64,000 bases of DNA, taken from assembly GCA_039818985.1 (NCBI GenBank), contig JBCBSU010000001.1, forward strand, positions 2,320,367-2,384,366, in the 5' to 3' direction. Below, piece by piece: positions 51,694-61,155 of this stretch. Both the position numbers and the translations under genes were made by a program. The stretch's first letter is position 1, and each line of letters starts with the position of its first letter. The notes beneath the pieces are model-generated. The model did no database searches. It was not told the origin of the DNA and saw nothing but the letters and a program-made list of their open reading frames with translations. The stretch is from Pseudomonadota bacterium (lineage in GTDB: Bacteria; Pseudomonadota; Alphaproteobacteria; Sphingomonadales; Sphingomonadaceae).

Positions 51694-54120
51694 ATGCCGT
51701 CCTATCCGCGCCTGACCGCTCTAGCCATCGCGCTCGCTGCTGCAGCGCTGCCTGTGGCGATGACGCCTGCCATGGCGCTGCCAATAGCGGCCCCTGCGGT
51801 GGCGACGACCGATGACAGCAGCGAAGAATTGCTGCTCGCGCCGATCCCCGCTTGGGTCGAGGTGGCGGATATTCCGGACCAGACCGACGCGACGCTCGGG
51901 CTGGCGATGAGTGAGGCGTTGCACAGCGACCAATATCTCATCACCGATACCGGCGGCATTACCTATCAGCGACTGGTGACCCGGATCAGCGACCGTTCAG
52001 CACTCGAATCACAGGGCACGGTCTCGATCGAATGGGTGCCCGGACGATCGGTGGCGATGGTCCATCATCTCAAGATCATACGCGGCGACACGGTGATCGA
52101 CATTTTGCAGAAGCAGGATGGCTTTGCGACCTTCCAGCGCGAGGCCAATCTTGCCGAGGGAATTATCGACGGACAGGTCACCGCATCGATCCAGATCGAG
52201 GATCTGCGCGTCGGCGACGTGATCGATTTCGCACACAGCATCGAGACTGCCTATTCGCCGATGACCGGCCATTATCAGACCTGGCATTATTTCACCGGCC
52301 GCACCCGCGCCGACCGGCTGATACAGCGCATTGTCTGGCCAAAGGACCGGGAGATATTCCTTGATCTCGGCGAAGACCTGCCTGAAATGCCGGAAACCAG
52401 CGAACGCGGCTATCGTGTGCGCAAATTCTCCACCGACAATGTCGACTGGGAGGAGATGCCCGACAATCTGATGTCGCGCTATTATCGCAGCCGGGGTTTC
52501 CTGCTCTCGACATTCCGCAGCTGGGAGGAGCTCTCCGGCGCCTTTCTGCCGGTCTATGAAGCGGCGATGACAATCCCCGATAGCGGGCCGCTGCGCGACT
52601 ATGTCGAGACGGTCAGGGCGCTGGATCTGAGCCGGAAGGAAACGACCGAGCGAGTGCTGCAAATGGTCCAGACCGACATACGCTATGTCGGCAACTTTCA
52701 GGGCCTGGGCAATTACACTCCGGTATCGGCACAATCGGTTTGGGACAGTCGCTTTGGCGACTGCAAGGGCAAGACGGTGCTGCTCACCGCGATCCTGCGC
52801 GAACTCGGCGTGGATGCGACGCCGGTGATGGTGCATACCAATGGCAATGATGCGCTGGAAGATACCATCGTCATGCCCGGATGGTTCAACCATGTCTTTG
52901 TCCGTGCCCGTATAGACGGCCAGACTTACTGGCTCGACGGCACCCGTCAGGATGATAGCAGCCTCGACCGCCTGCCACCGGTTTTCTACGATTATGCGGT
53001 TCCGCTCGAGGCCGGTGCCGGGCTGATCGCGCTTACCGACGACCGTTATGACAGGCCGCAACAGGAACTGGTGCTCGAGATGGATGCAAGGGCCGGGCTC
53101 GACCGGCTCACCCCGATTACCATGACGGTCAACTTTTATGACGACAATGCCCTGTCTCTGGCCCGCAACATGGAGAATATGACCGAGGCCGACCGCGCAA
53201 AGATTCTCACCGATCTGGCTTCAAAAAGCGAAGAGAACGATATCCGCTTCCGCGATTTCGATGTCCAGTTCGATATCAAGGGCAAATATGCCCGTATGGT
53301 GTTCACCGGTGAGGCCGATCTGGTCTGGGGCGATGCTCAGGATTTCCGCGAGCTGGACCTGAAACAGTTCAACATTGGCCGCAATTTCTATTCCGAACGC
53401 GATGATGAAGACTATCGCGACGTGCCACTGTTCACCGGCGCCAGCTATAAGGCGGTGCGCGTGGAACTGCAGTTGCCCGAAGGCACCAAGGCGGTGCGTA
53501 TCAATGGCGGCAATTATGATCGCACCATCGGCCCGGCACATTATTTCCGCAGCTTTGAGAGCGAGGGCAATATCGTGCGCGGCTATATGTCGACCAATAT
53601 TCGTCGCAGCGAATATCTCCCCGCCGAAGCCAAGCGCTGGGATGAGGAAAGCGACAAACTGTTCGAGGACAGCGTCTCCGTCGCCGTGTTCAACGGCAGT
53701 AGCGATGCGGCGATACGCTTTGCCACCTATGACGATGCGATTGCCGAGGCCCAGTCGCTGGCGCAGAATGATGATATTGGCGCGGCGCTGGCCATGCTTG
53801 ACCCGCTGATTGCCAGCGACCCCAATCAGGTCGACCTGCTGGTGGCGCGCGGCGCCATTGGCGATGATATGGGGCGGCGTGAGCGCGATCTTCTGCGCGC
53901 GCTGTTGCTCGATCCTTATAATATGGGCGCCCTGCGCGCCGCTTCAGAACTCTATATCGCACAGGATAATCGCAGCCTTAGCCGCAAGATGCTCGACCGC
54001 ATGCTCAACAAGGACGAGGATGACGCCTGGGCCAAGGAACAGCGCGAGGCGCTGCGGCTGCGAGCGATCGATGATGAGGAACGCCGTGAGGCGGTTGTCG
54101 CCGCTTCGCCATCCTCCTGA
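51694..54120 (+). CDS. Exported DUF3857/transglutaminase-like protein with TPR-like C-terminus
   Basis: 808 residues from ATG 51694, where a signal peptide begins (LTALAIALAAAALPVAMTPAMA). After a DUF3857 domain (VSIEWVPGRSVAMVHHLKII, ASIQIEDLRVGDVIDFAHSI) comes a transglutaminase core with the triad Cys in SRFGDCKGKTVLLTA, His in GWFNHVFVRARID and Asp in YWLDGTRQDDSS. A beta-rich region follows, and the last 130 residues are helical repeats resembling TPRs (AIAEAQSLAQNDDIGAALAM). Family members are periplasmic and of unknown substrate. Confidence 0.88.
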   Translation: MPSYPRLTALAIALAAAALPVAMTPAMALPIAAPAVATTDDSSEELLLAPIPAWVEVADIPDQTDATLGLAMSEALHSDQYLITDTGGITYQRLVTRISDRSALESQGTVSIEWVPGRSVAMVHHLKIIRGDTVIDILQKQDGFATFQREANLAEGIIDGQVTASIQIEDLRVGDVIDFAHSIETAYSPMTGHYQTWHYFTGRTRADRLIQRIVWPKDREIFLDLGEDLPEMPETSERGYRVRKFSTDNVDWEEMPDNLMSRYYRSRGFLLSTFRSWEELSGAFLPVYEAAMTIPDSGPLRDYVETVRALDLSRKETTERVLQMVQTDIRYVGNFQGLGNYTPVSAQSVWDSRFGDCKGKTVLLTAILRELGVDATPVMVHTNGNDALEDTIVMPGWFNHVFVRARIDGQTYWLDGTRQDDSSLDRLPPVFYDYAVPLEAGAGLIALTDDRYDRPQQELVLEMDARAGLDRLTPITMTVNFYDDNALSLARNMENMTEADRAKILTDLASKSEENDIRFRDFDVQFDIKGKYARMVFTGEADLVWGDAQDFRELDLKQFNIGRNFYSERDDEDYRDVPLFTGASYKAVRVELQLPEGTKAVRINGGNYDRTIGPAHYFRSFESEGNIVRGYMSTNIRRSEYLPAEAKRWDEESDKLFEDSVSVAVFNGSSDAAIRFATYDDAIAEAQSLAQNDDIGAALAMLDPLIASDPNQVDLLVARGAIGDDMGRRERDLLRALLLDPYNMGALRAASELYIAQDNRSLSRKMLDRMLNKDEDDAWAKEQREALRLRAIDDEERREAVVAASPSS

Positions 54121-54210
54121 CCACGCCTCTCGCAGAGATTGTCCACAAGAGAGGCCTTTGCCGGCGCTTCGCCGCTTGCACTGCGCAAGCCGGAACGCCA
54201 TCTGACACAG

Positions 54211-54624
54211 ATGCCGCTGAACCTGACCAAAATCGCCTATGGCAGCGAGAGCCCGGTGACACTGCGCCGCTGGCTTGAATCGCACAGCCGCGCCAATGGT
54301 GGCATTGGCGAGGCGCGACTCACGACCCGCTACAAGCCGAAACGCGAGGCAGAGATTGTCGGCGGCTCGCTGTTCTGGATTCATGACCGCAACCTGGTCG
54401 GCCGCAGCCCGATCCTGGGCTTTCGGGAAAATGGCCAGGGCCGCTACTGGATCAGACTGGAGCCCAGGCTGATCGCTGTCGTGCGGACGCCGCGGCGGGC
54501 ACATCAGGGCTGGCGCTATCTTGACGCAGCGGATGCGCCTGCCGATCTCGCCAGCGGCCATGCCGCGCTTGATGCCATGCCGGCGGAAATGCTGTCCGAA
54601 CTCTCACGGCTGGCGCTGCTGTAA
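54211..54624 (+). CDS. DUF1489 family protein
   Basis: 137 residues from ATG 54211, where conservation starts (MPLNLTKIAYGSESPVTLRR). The family core is unmistakable: EARLTTRYKPKREAEIVGGS, LFWIHDRNLVGRSPILGF, WIRLEPRLI and RRAHQGWRYL. A cytoplasmic protein of Alphaproteobacteria without known function. Follows the 51694 gene in the same direction by 90 bases. Confidence 0.92.
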   Translation: MPLNLTKIAYGSESPVTLRRWLESHSRANGGIGEARLTTRYKPKREAEIVGGSLFWIHDRNLVGRSPILGFRENGQGRYWIRLEPRLIAVVRTPRRAHQGWRYLDAADAPADLASGHAALDAMPAEMLSELSRLALL

Positions 54625-54655
54625 TTGCCGCACCTGCAGGAATCGCTGCCTGAGC

Positions 54656-55327
54656 CTAGGCTGCTGCCTTGGCGATGACCTTGCGGATCACCTGGGCGAA
54701 GGTCTCGGCGTCCTGCGCGCCCGGCACCATATATTTGCCGTCCAATATCGTCGCAGGCACCCCGGAGACGCCGCGTTCGATCCAGCCGTTCAGCGCATTG
54801 CGGACTTGCACCGCCTGTTCAGGGTCGTTGAGAATCTCGCGCGCGGCATCGGCATCGAGCCCGGCATTTTCGACCGCGCGCAAGAGCACGTCCTCGTCGC
54901 TGACGTCCTGGTTCTCCTGAAAATAGGCGGAGAAGAGTGCCATTTTCAGTCTGGTCTGGGCGTCGCTGCCGAAATGCTCGCCGGCCCAGTGCAACAGCTG
55001 GTGCGCCTGGAAGGTGTTATAGATGCGCTTGCCCGGCGCGTTGCTGAAGCGAAAGCCCAGCCCCTCGCCCAGCTTCGCCATATGGTCGCGGGTCTTGGCG
55101 CTCTGCTCAGCCGTGCTGCCATATTTCTGCGCCACATGCTCAGCGATATCCTGGCCCTCGGGTGGCATATTGGGGTTGAGCTCGAAAGGCTGCCAGACAA
55201 TCTCGGCATCGACCTCATCACCGACCATCTCCAGAGCGTTTTCAAGCTGCTTATAACCGATAATGCACCAGGGGCAGACCACGTCCGAGACGATATCGAT
55301 ACGCAGCTTATAGGGTGTCGCGGCCAT
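54656..55327 (-). CDS. FrnE-like DsbA-family oxidoreductase
   Basis: 223 residues from ATG 55327. Cytoplasmic thioredoxin-fold protein with the active site VVCPWCIIGYKQLENAL (CPWC), an inserted helical domain (YNTFQAHQLLHWAGEHFGSD) and the cis-Pro segment GVSGVPATIL. FrnE-type proteins act as disulfide isomerases or polyketide-linked oxidoreductases. 8 bases after nudC in the same direction, so co-transcribed. Confidence 0.93.
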   Translation of the reverse strand: MAATPYKLRIDIVSDVVCPWCIIGYKQLENALEMVGDEVDAEIVWQPFELNPNMPPEGQDIAEHVAQKYGSTAEQSAKTRDHMAKLGEGLGFRFSNAPGKRIYNTFQAHQLLHWAGEHFGSDAQTRLKMALFSAYFQENQDVSDEDVLLRAVENAGLDADAAREILNDPEQAVQVRNALNGWIERGVSGVPATILDGKYMVPGAQDAETFAQVIRKVIAKAAA

Positions 55328-55335
55328 GGTCTTCC

Positions 55336-56256
55336 TCACTTCTCGTCCAGGGTGTCGAGCCAATAGCGTAGCAGATCATGGGCTACGGCAAAGGGCGGCG
55401 GGGCAATAAACGACGCATCGGGCGCATTGGCCATGGCGGCGCGGACATCATCGGCGGAGAACCAGTGCGCCTCCTCGATCTCGGTGGTGTCGAGCGTCAG
55501 CGCCGGATCATCGGTGGCGCAGATACAGGCAATCATCAGCGATGACGGGAACGGCCAGGGCTGGCTGGTGACATAGCGAACATCGCGCACCCTGATACCC
55601 GCCTCCTCCCAGAGTTCGCGCGCAACGCCCTCTTCGATCGATTCACCCGGTTCGATAAAGCCGGCCAGCGCCGACAGACGTTTAGCCGGAAAGCGCGGTT
55701 GACGGCCCAGCAGGACACGTTTCTCAACCCCGTCATCATGCTCGGCAAGCATGATCGACACCGGGTCGACACGCGGAAAATGCTCGGCACCGCAATTGTC
55801 GCACTGGCGCGACCAGCCACCCTTGGATATTCGCGTCGGTGAACCGCACACCGCGCAAAAGCCGTGACGGTTGTGCCAATCGACAAGGCTGCGCGCAGCA
55901 CCATAAATCGCCAGATCATCGCGCGGCATATGGGCAATGGCCTGCCACAGCCGCGGATCATATTGCACCGGTCGGGCCGTGCCGTCACGCGGCGGCAGTT
56001 CGACAAAATGCGCCTTGTCGTCGCGCATGCCGAGGAACAGCGGCTCGCAATCCTCGCCCAGCTCGCCGAGCGAATTCCACAGCAGCCCACCCTCGGGTGT
56101 AATGCCGGGTACCAGCGCATCGAGTTTGAGCAGGCGCGACCGCCAATTCATCACCTCCGCCAGCCGGTCCGGGTCGACACGTATCTGGTCGGCACGGTCC
56201 ATATTCGCGCCGGTCATCAACGGCGCTATGGCAGCGAGATTGGCAGAATCGTACAT
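55336..56256 (-). CDS. nudC: NAD+ diphosphatase NudC (NADH pyrophosphatase, mRNA de-NADding)
   Basis: 306 residues. Zinc ribbon CAVCGSPTRISKGGWSRQCD with CDNC, then the Nudix box GFIEPGESIEEGVARELWEE and the NADH-specific signature SQPWPFPSSLM just downstream. Cleaves NAD(H) to NMN(H) and AMP and removes NAD caps from RNA. Length is normal for the long NudC form. Confidence 0.95.
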   Translation of the reverse strand: MYDSANLAAIAPLMTGANMDRADQIRVDPDRLAEVMNWRSRLLKLDALVPGITPEGGLLWNSLGELGEDCEPLFLGMRDDKAHFVELPPRDGTARPVQYDPRLWQAIAHMPRDDLAIYGAARSLVDWHNRHGFCAVCGSPTRISKGGWSRQCDNCGAEHFPRVDPVSIMLAEHDDGVEKRVLLGRQPRFPAKRLSALAGFIEPGESIEEGVARELWEEAGIRVRDVRYVTSQPWPFPSSLMIACICATDDPALTLDTTEIEEAHWFSADDVRAAMANAPDASFIAPPPFAVAHDLLRYWLDTLDEK

Positions 56257-56277
56257 GTTCCTGTCAGCCTCGGCAGA

Positions 56278-57603
56278 TCAGGCTGCGCCGAGTGCCGCCA
56301 TCTGCTTGTAGATCAGCTTGGGAAACTCGCGCTGAAACGGATAGGCGTCGGCCGGCATATATTGGGTATAGCCGCTGGCGCGGAAATTGCGGTTGGTATC
56401 GACAAAGGCGACTGTACCCGCAGCGCCACCCCAGCCATAGGTACCGACCGGAGCCTTTTCATTGCCGATCCCGACACGGCCACCGGCACCATAGCCCTCG
56501 CCCTCGACCCAGGTGCCCTTGGTCACCGCGGTATCGGGCAACAGGTTGGACATGCCCAGCATCGCCGTTTCTTCCGACATGATGCGCTTGCCGTCAAGCG
56601 AACCGCGTCCGACCAGCATTGCCAGAAAGCGGTCATAGTCGCGGGCGCTGGAAACCATGCCGGCGCCGCCAAAGGGGAAGGCCGGCGGTTCGGCATAGAT
56701 GCTGTTGTTCGGCGGATCGACCGGGATAAGCACCCCGCCCAGCGTCGCATAGTTGGTCGGCAGGCGATAAAGCTCGCTTTCCGGCACGGTAAACCAGGTG
56801 CTCGTCATGCCCAGCGGATCGAACAGCTTCTGCTGAAGAAAGGTGCCAAATTCGATGCCCGATGCCTGCTGGATGACATAGCCCAGCAGATCGAGACTGA
56901 TCGAATAGCTCCAGAGCGTTCCCGGTTCGGCCACTAGCGGCAGCGAGGCCACACGACGCGAAAATTCGTCAATCGACGGTGTCGGTGCAGGGACCGGAAA
57001 ACCCGGCAATGGCGTCTTGCTGACCTCGCCCGGAGCGATGCCGAGACGGTTATATTCATCGAGCAACGGCCCTTTGGTGACGATATTATAGCCCAGCCCT
57101 GCTGTATGCGTCAGCAGATGACGGATGGTCATCAAATTCTTCGCCGGTACTGCATCGAGGCTGTTTTCCGGATCGGTCAGGACTTTCATCTCGGCAAATT
57201 CGGGCAGTATCTCGGCCACCGGCTGGTCGAGTTTCAGCTTACCCTCGCCGATCAGGATCATCGCCGCCATACCGGTGACCGGCTTGGTCATCGAATAGAC
57301 GCGCCACAGCGTGTCTTTGTTGACCGCGACAGTGCCGCCGACATTCTGCGTTCCGGCGGCGACATATTCCGGTGCATCGGTGCCAAAGCCGATCGCCGCC
57401 AGCATGCCCGCAACCTTCTTGTCATTGACATATTCGTCCAGCTCCGCGGCCACTAGCGGAAAGCGCGACGCCGCGCCCTGCGCTGCCACGGCACGCGCAA
57501 CGCCCATGGGCATTGCGCCGGCCGCACCGATGAGTCCGGCAGAACGCAACAGATTGCGCCGGGAAAGTACCATATCCTGGGCGATCAGTTTTTCGGATTT
57601 CAT
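56278..57603 (-). CDS. Serine hydrolase, beta-lactamase class C/esterase family, Tat-exported
   Basis: 441 residues from ATG 57603 behind GGAGAG. A twin-arginine-type signal, VLSRRNLLRSAGLIGAAGAM, precedes the domain. Catalytic motifs: YSMTKPVTGMA (SxxK), LWSYSISLDLLG (YxN-like Tyr-Ser) and a late Gly-rich motif YGWGGAAGT in place of KTG. Enzymes of this group hydrolyse esters or peptides; beta-lactam activity is possible but not implied. 21 bases upstream of nudC on the same strand. Confidence 0.88.
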   Translation of the reverse strand: MKSEKLIAQDMVLSRRNLLRSAGLIGAAGAMPMGVARAVAAQGAASRFPLVAAELDEYVNDKKVAGMLAAIGFGTDAPEYVAAGTQNVGGTVAVNKDTLWRVYSMTKPVTGMAAMILIGEGKLKLDQPVAEILPEFAEMKVLTDPENSLDAVPAKNLMTIRHLLTHTAGLGYNIVTKGPLLDEYNRLGIAPGEVSKTPLPGFPVPAPTPSIDEFSRRVASLPLVAEPGTLWSYSISLDLLGYVIQQASGIEFGTFLQQKLFDPLGMTSTWFTVPESELYRLPTNYATLGGVLIPVDPPNNSIYAEPPAFPFGGAGMVSSARDYDRFLAMLVGRGSLDGKRIMSEETAMLGMSNLLPDTAVTKGTWVEGEGYGAGGRVGIGNEKAPVGTYGWGGAAGTVAFVDTNRNFRASGYTQYMPADAYPFQREFPKLIYKQMAALGAA

Positions 57604-57721
57604 GCAATTCTCTCCTGAACCTGTTCCAGCTCCCCGCCTTGCCCCGTTGTTGCGGCATGCGGGCCGAATGGCAAGCAAAATGGGTTTCGTTTCCATACTG
57701 GAATAACGTTCCGAGGGTTTA

Positions 57722-58792
57722 TCAGGCGCTTTTGCGCTTCACCGCCTTGTCGAACAGAGTCGGCAAGCCGGCATTGTCGAGATCATCAACCGGCCACCAT
57801 ATTGCCTCGATGGCATCGGGATCGAACGAGCCGGGAGCCGCCACCATCAGCTGCAGTTCCAATGAAAAGTGGGTGAAGACATGCGCCACCGGCGTGCCAT
57901 GGCGGCACCACTCGGCATCCACCGGAGGCTGGCCATCACCATCGGTCGCGGCGCGCCAGCCATCATCGGGCAGTGCGCGCATCCCGCCCAGCATACCCCT
58001 GGCCGGACGCTCGACCAGCGCGACATGACCCTGCGCCTCAAGCCAATAGGCATGGCCGGTGCGTTGCGGTTTTGCCTTTTTCGGTGCTTTGACCGGAAAC
58101 CGCACCGGATCAGCATCGTGGCGCGCAGTACAGCATTCGGCCAGCGGGCAGACCAGGCATTTCGCCTCGCGCGCGCGACACAGAGTCGCGCCGAGATCCA
58201 TCATCGCCTGGGCGAAATCGCCGGCACGGCGCCGCGGCGTGATATTCGCAGCCTGGGTGCGGATCGCCGGACGCGAACCGGGCAAAGGTGCATTGATGGC
58301 AAATAGACGCGCTACCACCCGCTCGACATTGGCGTCGACCACTACTGCGTGACGGTCAAAGGCAATGGCGGCGATGGCGGCAGCGGTATAGGTGCCGACG
58401 CCCGGCAGTTTCAGCAATTCCGCCTCGTTATCGGGAAAGCGGCCATCATGCTGATTTGCCACCACTCTGGCGCAGGCGACCAGATTGCGCGCCCGGGCAT
58501 AATAGCCCAGCCCGGCCCAGGCAGCGAGAACATCAGCCTCATCCGCCGCAGCCAATGCCGCAACCGTGGGCCAGCGCCGGGTAAACTCGGCAAAATAGGG
58601 TTTGACCGCTGCAACCGTGGTCTGCTGCAGCATGATTTCCGACAGCCAGACATGATAGGGATCGGCGACATTCTGTCCGTCCGGGCTGTTGGGCGGCATG
58701 CGCCAGGGCAGGTCACGCGCGTGGCTGTCATACCAGCGCAGCAGCAATGCGGGAATCTTGTCGGTATCGGGAGAGTCAGGCTCGACGGACAT
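57722..58792 (-). CDS. mutY: A/G-specific adenine glycosylase MutY
   Basis: 356 residues from ATG 58792. Removes adenine mispaired with 8-oxoguanine. Features in order: WYDSHARDLPWR, LSEIMLQQTTVAAVKPYF, helix-hairpin-helix LLKLPGVGTYTAAAIAAIAF with catalytic Asp in VVDANVERVVARLF, the [4Fe-4S] motif CRAREAKCLVCPLAECC, and a C-terminal Nudix-like 8-oxoG recognition domain. Divergent from the DUF721 gene; the two start codons overlap if the earlier DUF721 ATG is used. Confidence 0.97.
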   Translation of the reverse strand: MSVEPDSPDTDKIPALLLRWYDSHARDLPWRMPPNSPDGQNVADPYHVWLSEIMLQQTTVAAVKPYFAEFTRRWPTVAALAAADEADVLAAWAGLGYYARARNLVACARVVANQHDGRFPDNEAELLKLPGVGTYTAAAIAAIAFDRHAVVVDANVERVVARLFAINAPLPGSRPAIRTQAANITPRRRAGDFAQAMMDLGATLCRAREAKCLVCPLAECCTARHDADPVRFPVKAPKKAKPQRTGHAYWLEAQGHVALVERPARGMLGGMRALPDDGWRAATDGDGQPPVDAEWCRHGTPVAHVFTHFSLELQLMVAAPGSFDPDAIEAIWWPVDDLDNAGLPTLFDKAVKRKSA

Positions 58793-58820
58793 GGTGCCGC
58801 TATGGCAAAAGCCACTGGCC

Positions 58821-59465
58821 ATGGCCAGTGACTCATCCGACGACAAAAAGCCGAAGAAACGCGCTGTGCGAAAGGGCGGATCAAAATCGCGCATCTATCA
58901 GCGCCCACGCGGCGGCGAAGCCAGGCCGATCGCCGATCTGATGCCGGAAATCGGCCGCACCGCCTTTCGCCGCTTCGGTTTCGTACAAAGCTCGGTAGTC
59001 ACCCGCTGGCCGGAAATTGCCGGGGAGCGCTATTCGGCGATCTCGCTGCCCGAATCCATTCGCTTCCCCAAAGGCAAAAAGTCCGATGGCACGCTGCACC
59101 TTACAGTCAGCGGCGCGCATGCGGTGCTGATGCAACATGTCGGGCCGGAGATTATCGAGCGAGTCAACCGCTTTTTCGGCTATCCGGCGGTGGCGCGGAT
59201 CAAGTTTCGCCAGGGCGATGTCACCCCGCCGCGCAGCAAGCCACAGGTCAAGCCGCCGCGCCCGCTCAAGCCGGTCCCGGTCGAGCTGGGCGATGGCCTG
59301 CGGGACATTGGCGATCAGGAGCTGCTGGCGGTGCTGGAATCGCTGGCGCGCGATATTGCCACGGCCGAGGACAGGGATGCCGAAGAAAATACCGATACAC
59401 CGCCAAATCATGGACATGAATGGCAGAAAAAGGGTATGAGCGACGCGGACGACAGCGACAGATGA
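58821..59465 (+). CDS. DUF721 family protein
   Basis: 214 residues from ATG 58821; ATG 58791 is an alternative that would overlap the mutY start. The N-terminal part is basic (SSDDKKPKKRAVRKGGSKSR), then the DUF721 core DLMPEIGRTAFRRFGFVQSS, VVTRWPEIAGERYSAISLPE and VLMQHVGPEIIERVNRFFGY. The C-terminal third is charged and variable. DUF721 proteins are thought to bind nucleic acid or the DnaA region in some bacteria; here it sits in the usual alphaproteobacterial run with mutY, a DsbA-like protein and smc. Confidence 0.9.
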   Translation: MASDSSDDKKPKKRAVRKGGSKSRIYQRPRGGEARPIADLMPEIGRTAFRRFGFVQSSVVTRWPEIAGERYSAISLPESIRFPKGKKSDGTLHLTVSGAHAVLMQHVGPEIIERVNRFFGYPAVARIKFRQGDVTPPRSKPQVKPPRPLKPVPVELGDGLRDIGDQELLAVLESLARDIATAEDRDAEENTDTPPNHGHEWQKKGMSDADDSDR

Positions 59466-60202
59466 GCAGAGATATGAAATCCGGCTTTAAACAGCATCTT
59501 CTCAGGACCATGGCAGCCTTGGCCATTACCGTCGGCGGTGCCGCGCTCGGTTCGGCGATGGCGCAGCAATCGGGTGGTGCAGCGCAGAGCAAGGCGGACT
59601 GGGCCAAGATGGTGCGCATGTCACCCAGCGGCGGCCATATTCTCGGCAATCCGCTGGCGCGCAACCGGCTGGTGGAATTTGTCAGCTATACCTGCCCCCA
59701 TTGTGCCGATTATGCCGAACAGTCGGCGCTGGCAATGAAAACCCGCTATATTCCAAAGGGCACAACCAGTGTCGAGGTACGCAATTTTGTCCGCGACCCG
59801 TTCGACCTCACCGCCGCACTGTTGGCGCGCTGCGGCAGCAAGGACAAGTTCTTTGGCAATCATGCCGCGATATTGGCGGCGCAGAAAAGCTGGGTCGGCA
59901 AGGCCCAGAGTGCTACCCAGGCGCAGCGTCAGAGCTGGGAATCCGCGCCAATGCCGCAGCGCCTGTCACTGATCGCCAAGGACACCGGACTTGCCGCGCT
60001 GATGCGCGGGCGCGGTTATAATGACAGCCAGATCACCCAGTGTGTGACTGACCAGAAAGAGATTGCCCTGCTGATCAAGATGACCCAGAGCGCTGCCAAC
60101 GAAACCAAGATTACCGGGACGCCGAGCTTCATCATCAACGGCGAGTTGGTCGAGAAGACTCATGACTGGCAGACACTGGAACCGAAGCTGAAAGCACTGT
60201 AA
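59462..60202 (+). CDS. Periplasmic DsbA-like thiol protein, CPHC active site
   Basis: 246 residues, ATG 59462 overlapping the DUF721 stop (ATG 59474 is also possible). Signal peptide ends near MAQQSGG. Thioredoxin fold with the active site FVSYTCPHCADYAEQSALAM, a helical insert, and cis-Pro TGTPSFIING. The CPHC motif is that of strongly oxidising DsbA, so it probably introduces disulfides in exported proteins. Followed closely by a paralogue. Confidence 0.93.
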   Translation: MSRDMKSGFKQHLLRTMAALAITVGGAALGSAMAQQSGGAAQSKADWAKMVRMSPSGGHILGNPLARNRLVEFVSYTCPHCADYAEQSALAMKTRYIPKGTTSVEVRNFVRDPFDLTAALLARCGSKDKFFGNHAAILAAQKSWVGKAQSATQAQRQSWESAPMPQRLSLIAKDTGLAALMRGRGYNDSQITQCVTDQKEIALLIKMTQSAANETKITGTPSFIINGELVEKTHDWQTLEPKLKAL

Positions 60203-60286
60203 CGCCGGTTCATGACAGGGCATCGCCCATATCACCCGACCAAGACACCATATTACCCGCATCACTTTAGGCATAAGGACTGGATA

Positions 60287-61033
60287 ATGCGCATTTCCGC
60301 TTTTCTTTTCACCGCAACCGCCGCGCTGGCATTAGCCGCCTGTTCATCGGAAACCGATAGTGCCGCCGCCGGCGGAGAGATTGCCGAAGCCGAACCGCTG
60401 CCGGTGATTCAGGCACCCGAGGGTCAGCAATGGAGCGAGGTTATCACCCAGACCGAAGCCGGTGGCTATCTCATGGGCAACCCCGATGCGCCGATCAAGC
60501 TGGTTGAATTTGGCTCGCTGACCTGCGGCGCTTGCGGCAATTTTGCGGCCCAGTCCTTCGCACCACTGCGCGACAATTACATCGCTTCGGGCCGGGTTTC
60601 GTTCGAGCTGCGCAATTTCGTCCGCGATCCCATCGACCTGACCATGGCGATGCTGACCCAGTGCGGTGCCGATGCCAGCTACTTCCCGCTCACCGAACAG
60701 GTCTTTGCCAACCAGGCCCAGATTCTGCAATCGGCACAGCAGCTCAATCCGTCCATCGGCGAACTGCCGGCCGAGCAGCGCTTTATCGCTATTGCCCAGG
60801 GACTCGGTCTCGACCAGTTCTTCGCCCAGCGCGGCATTTCGCAGAACCAGTCGAACAGCTGTCTCGCCGACCCGGCCACTGCCGATAGCCTTGCCAACCA
60901 GACGCAGGCGGCGGTGGACGAATTCCGCATCGAAGGCACGCCAACCTTTTTGATCAACGGACAGATGCTCGACTTCAACACCTGGCCCGAGATCGAAACC
61001 CGGATTCAGCGCATGGGCGCGCGCGATCAATAA
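60287..61033 (+). CDS. DsbA-like lipoprotein with CGAC active site
   Basis: 248 residues from ATG 60287. The signal ends in a lipobox (ALAACSS), so the protein is membrane-anchored. Its thioredoxin fold is collinear with the preceding gene (LMGNPDAPIKLVEFGSLTCG, ELRNFVRDPIDLTMAMLTQC, TPTFLINGQMLDF), but the redox motif is CGAC instead of CPHC, which should change its redox potential. It may work as an isomerase or reductase partner. Tandem duplication with the 59462 gene is evident from shared spacing and motifs such as RNFVRDP. Confidence 0.92.
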   Translation: MRISAFLFTATAALALAACSSETDSAAAGGEIAEAEPLPVIQAPEGQQWSEVITQTEAGGYLMGNPDAPIKLVEFGSLTCGACGNFAAQSFAPLRDNYIASGRVSFELRNFVRDPIDLTMAMLTQCGADASYFPLTEQVFANQAQILQSAQQLNPSIGELPAEQRFIAIAQGLGLDQFFAQRGISQNQSNSCLADPATADSLANQTQAAVDEFRIEGTPTFLINGQMLDFNTWPEIETRIQRMGARDQ

Positions 61034-61155
61034 CGCTGCCATTGGCATATGGCTGCTTGCAACGCCCGGTTCTTCGCCAAACCGGCTTTTTCCGGGGAAG
61101 AATCGGGCGTGACCGTTGCAAATTGGCGAGCGGCATTGTTCGTTCATTCTGAACC

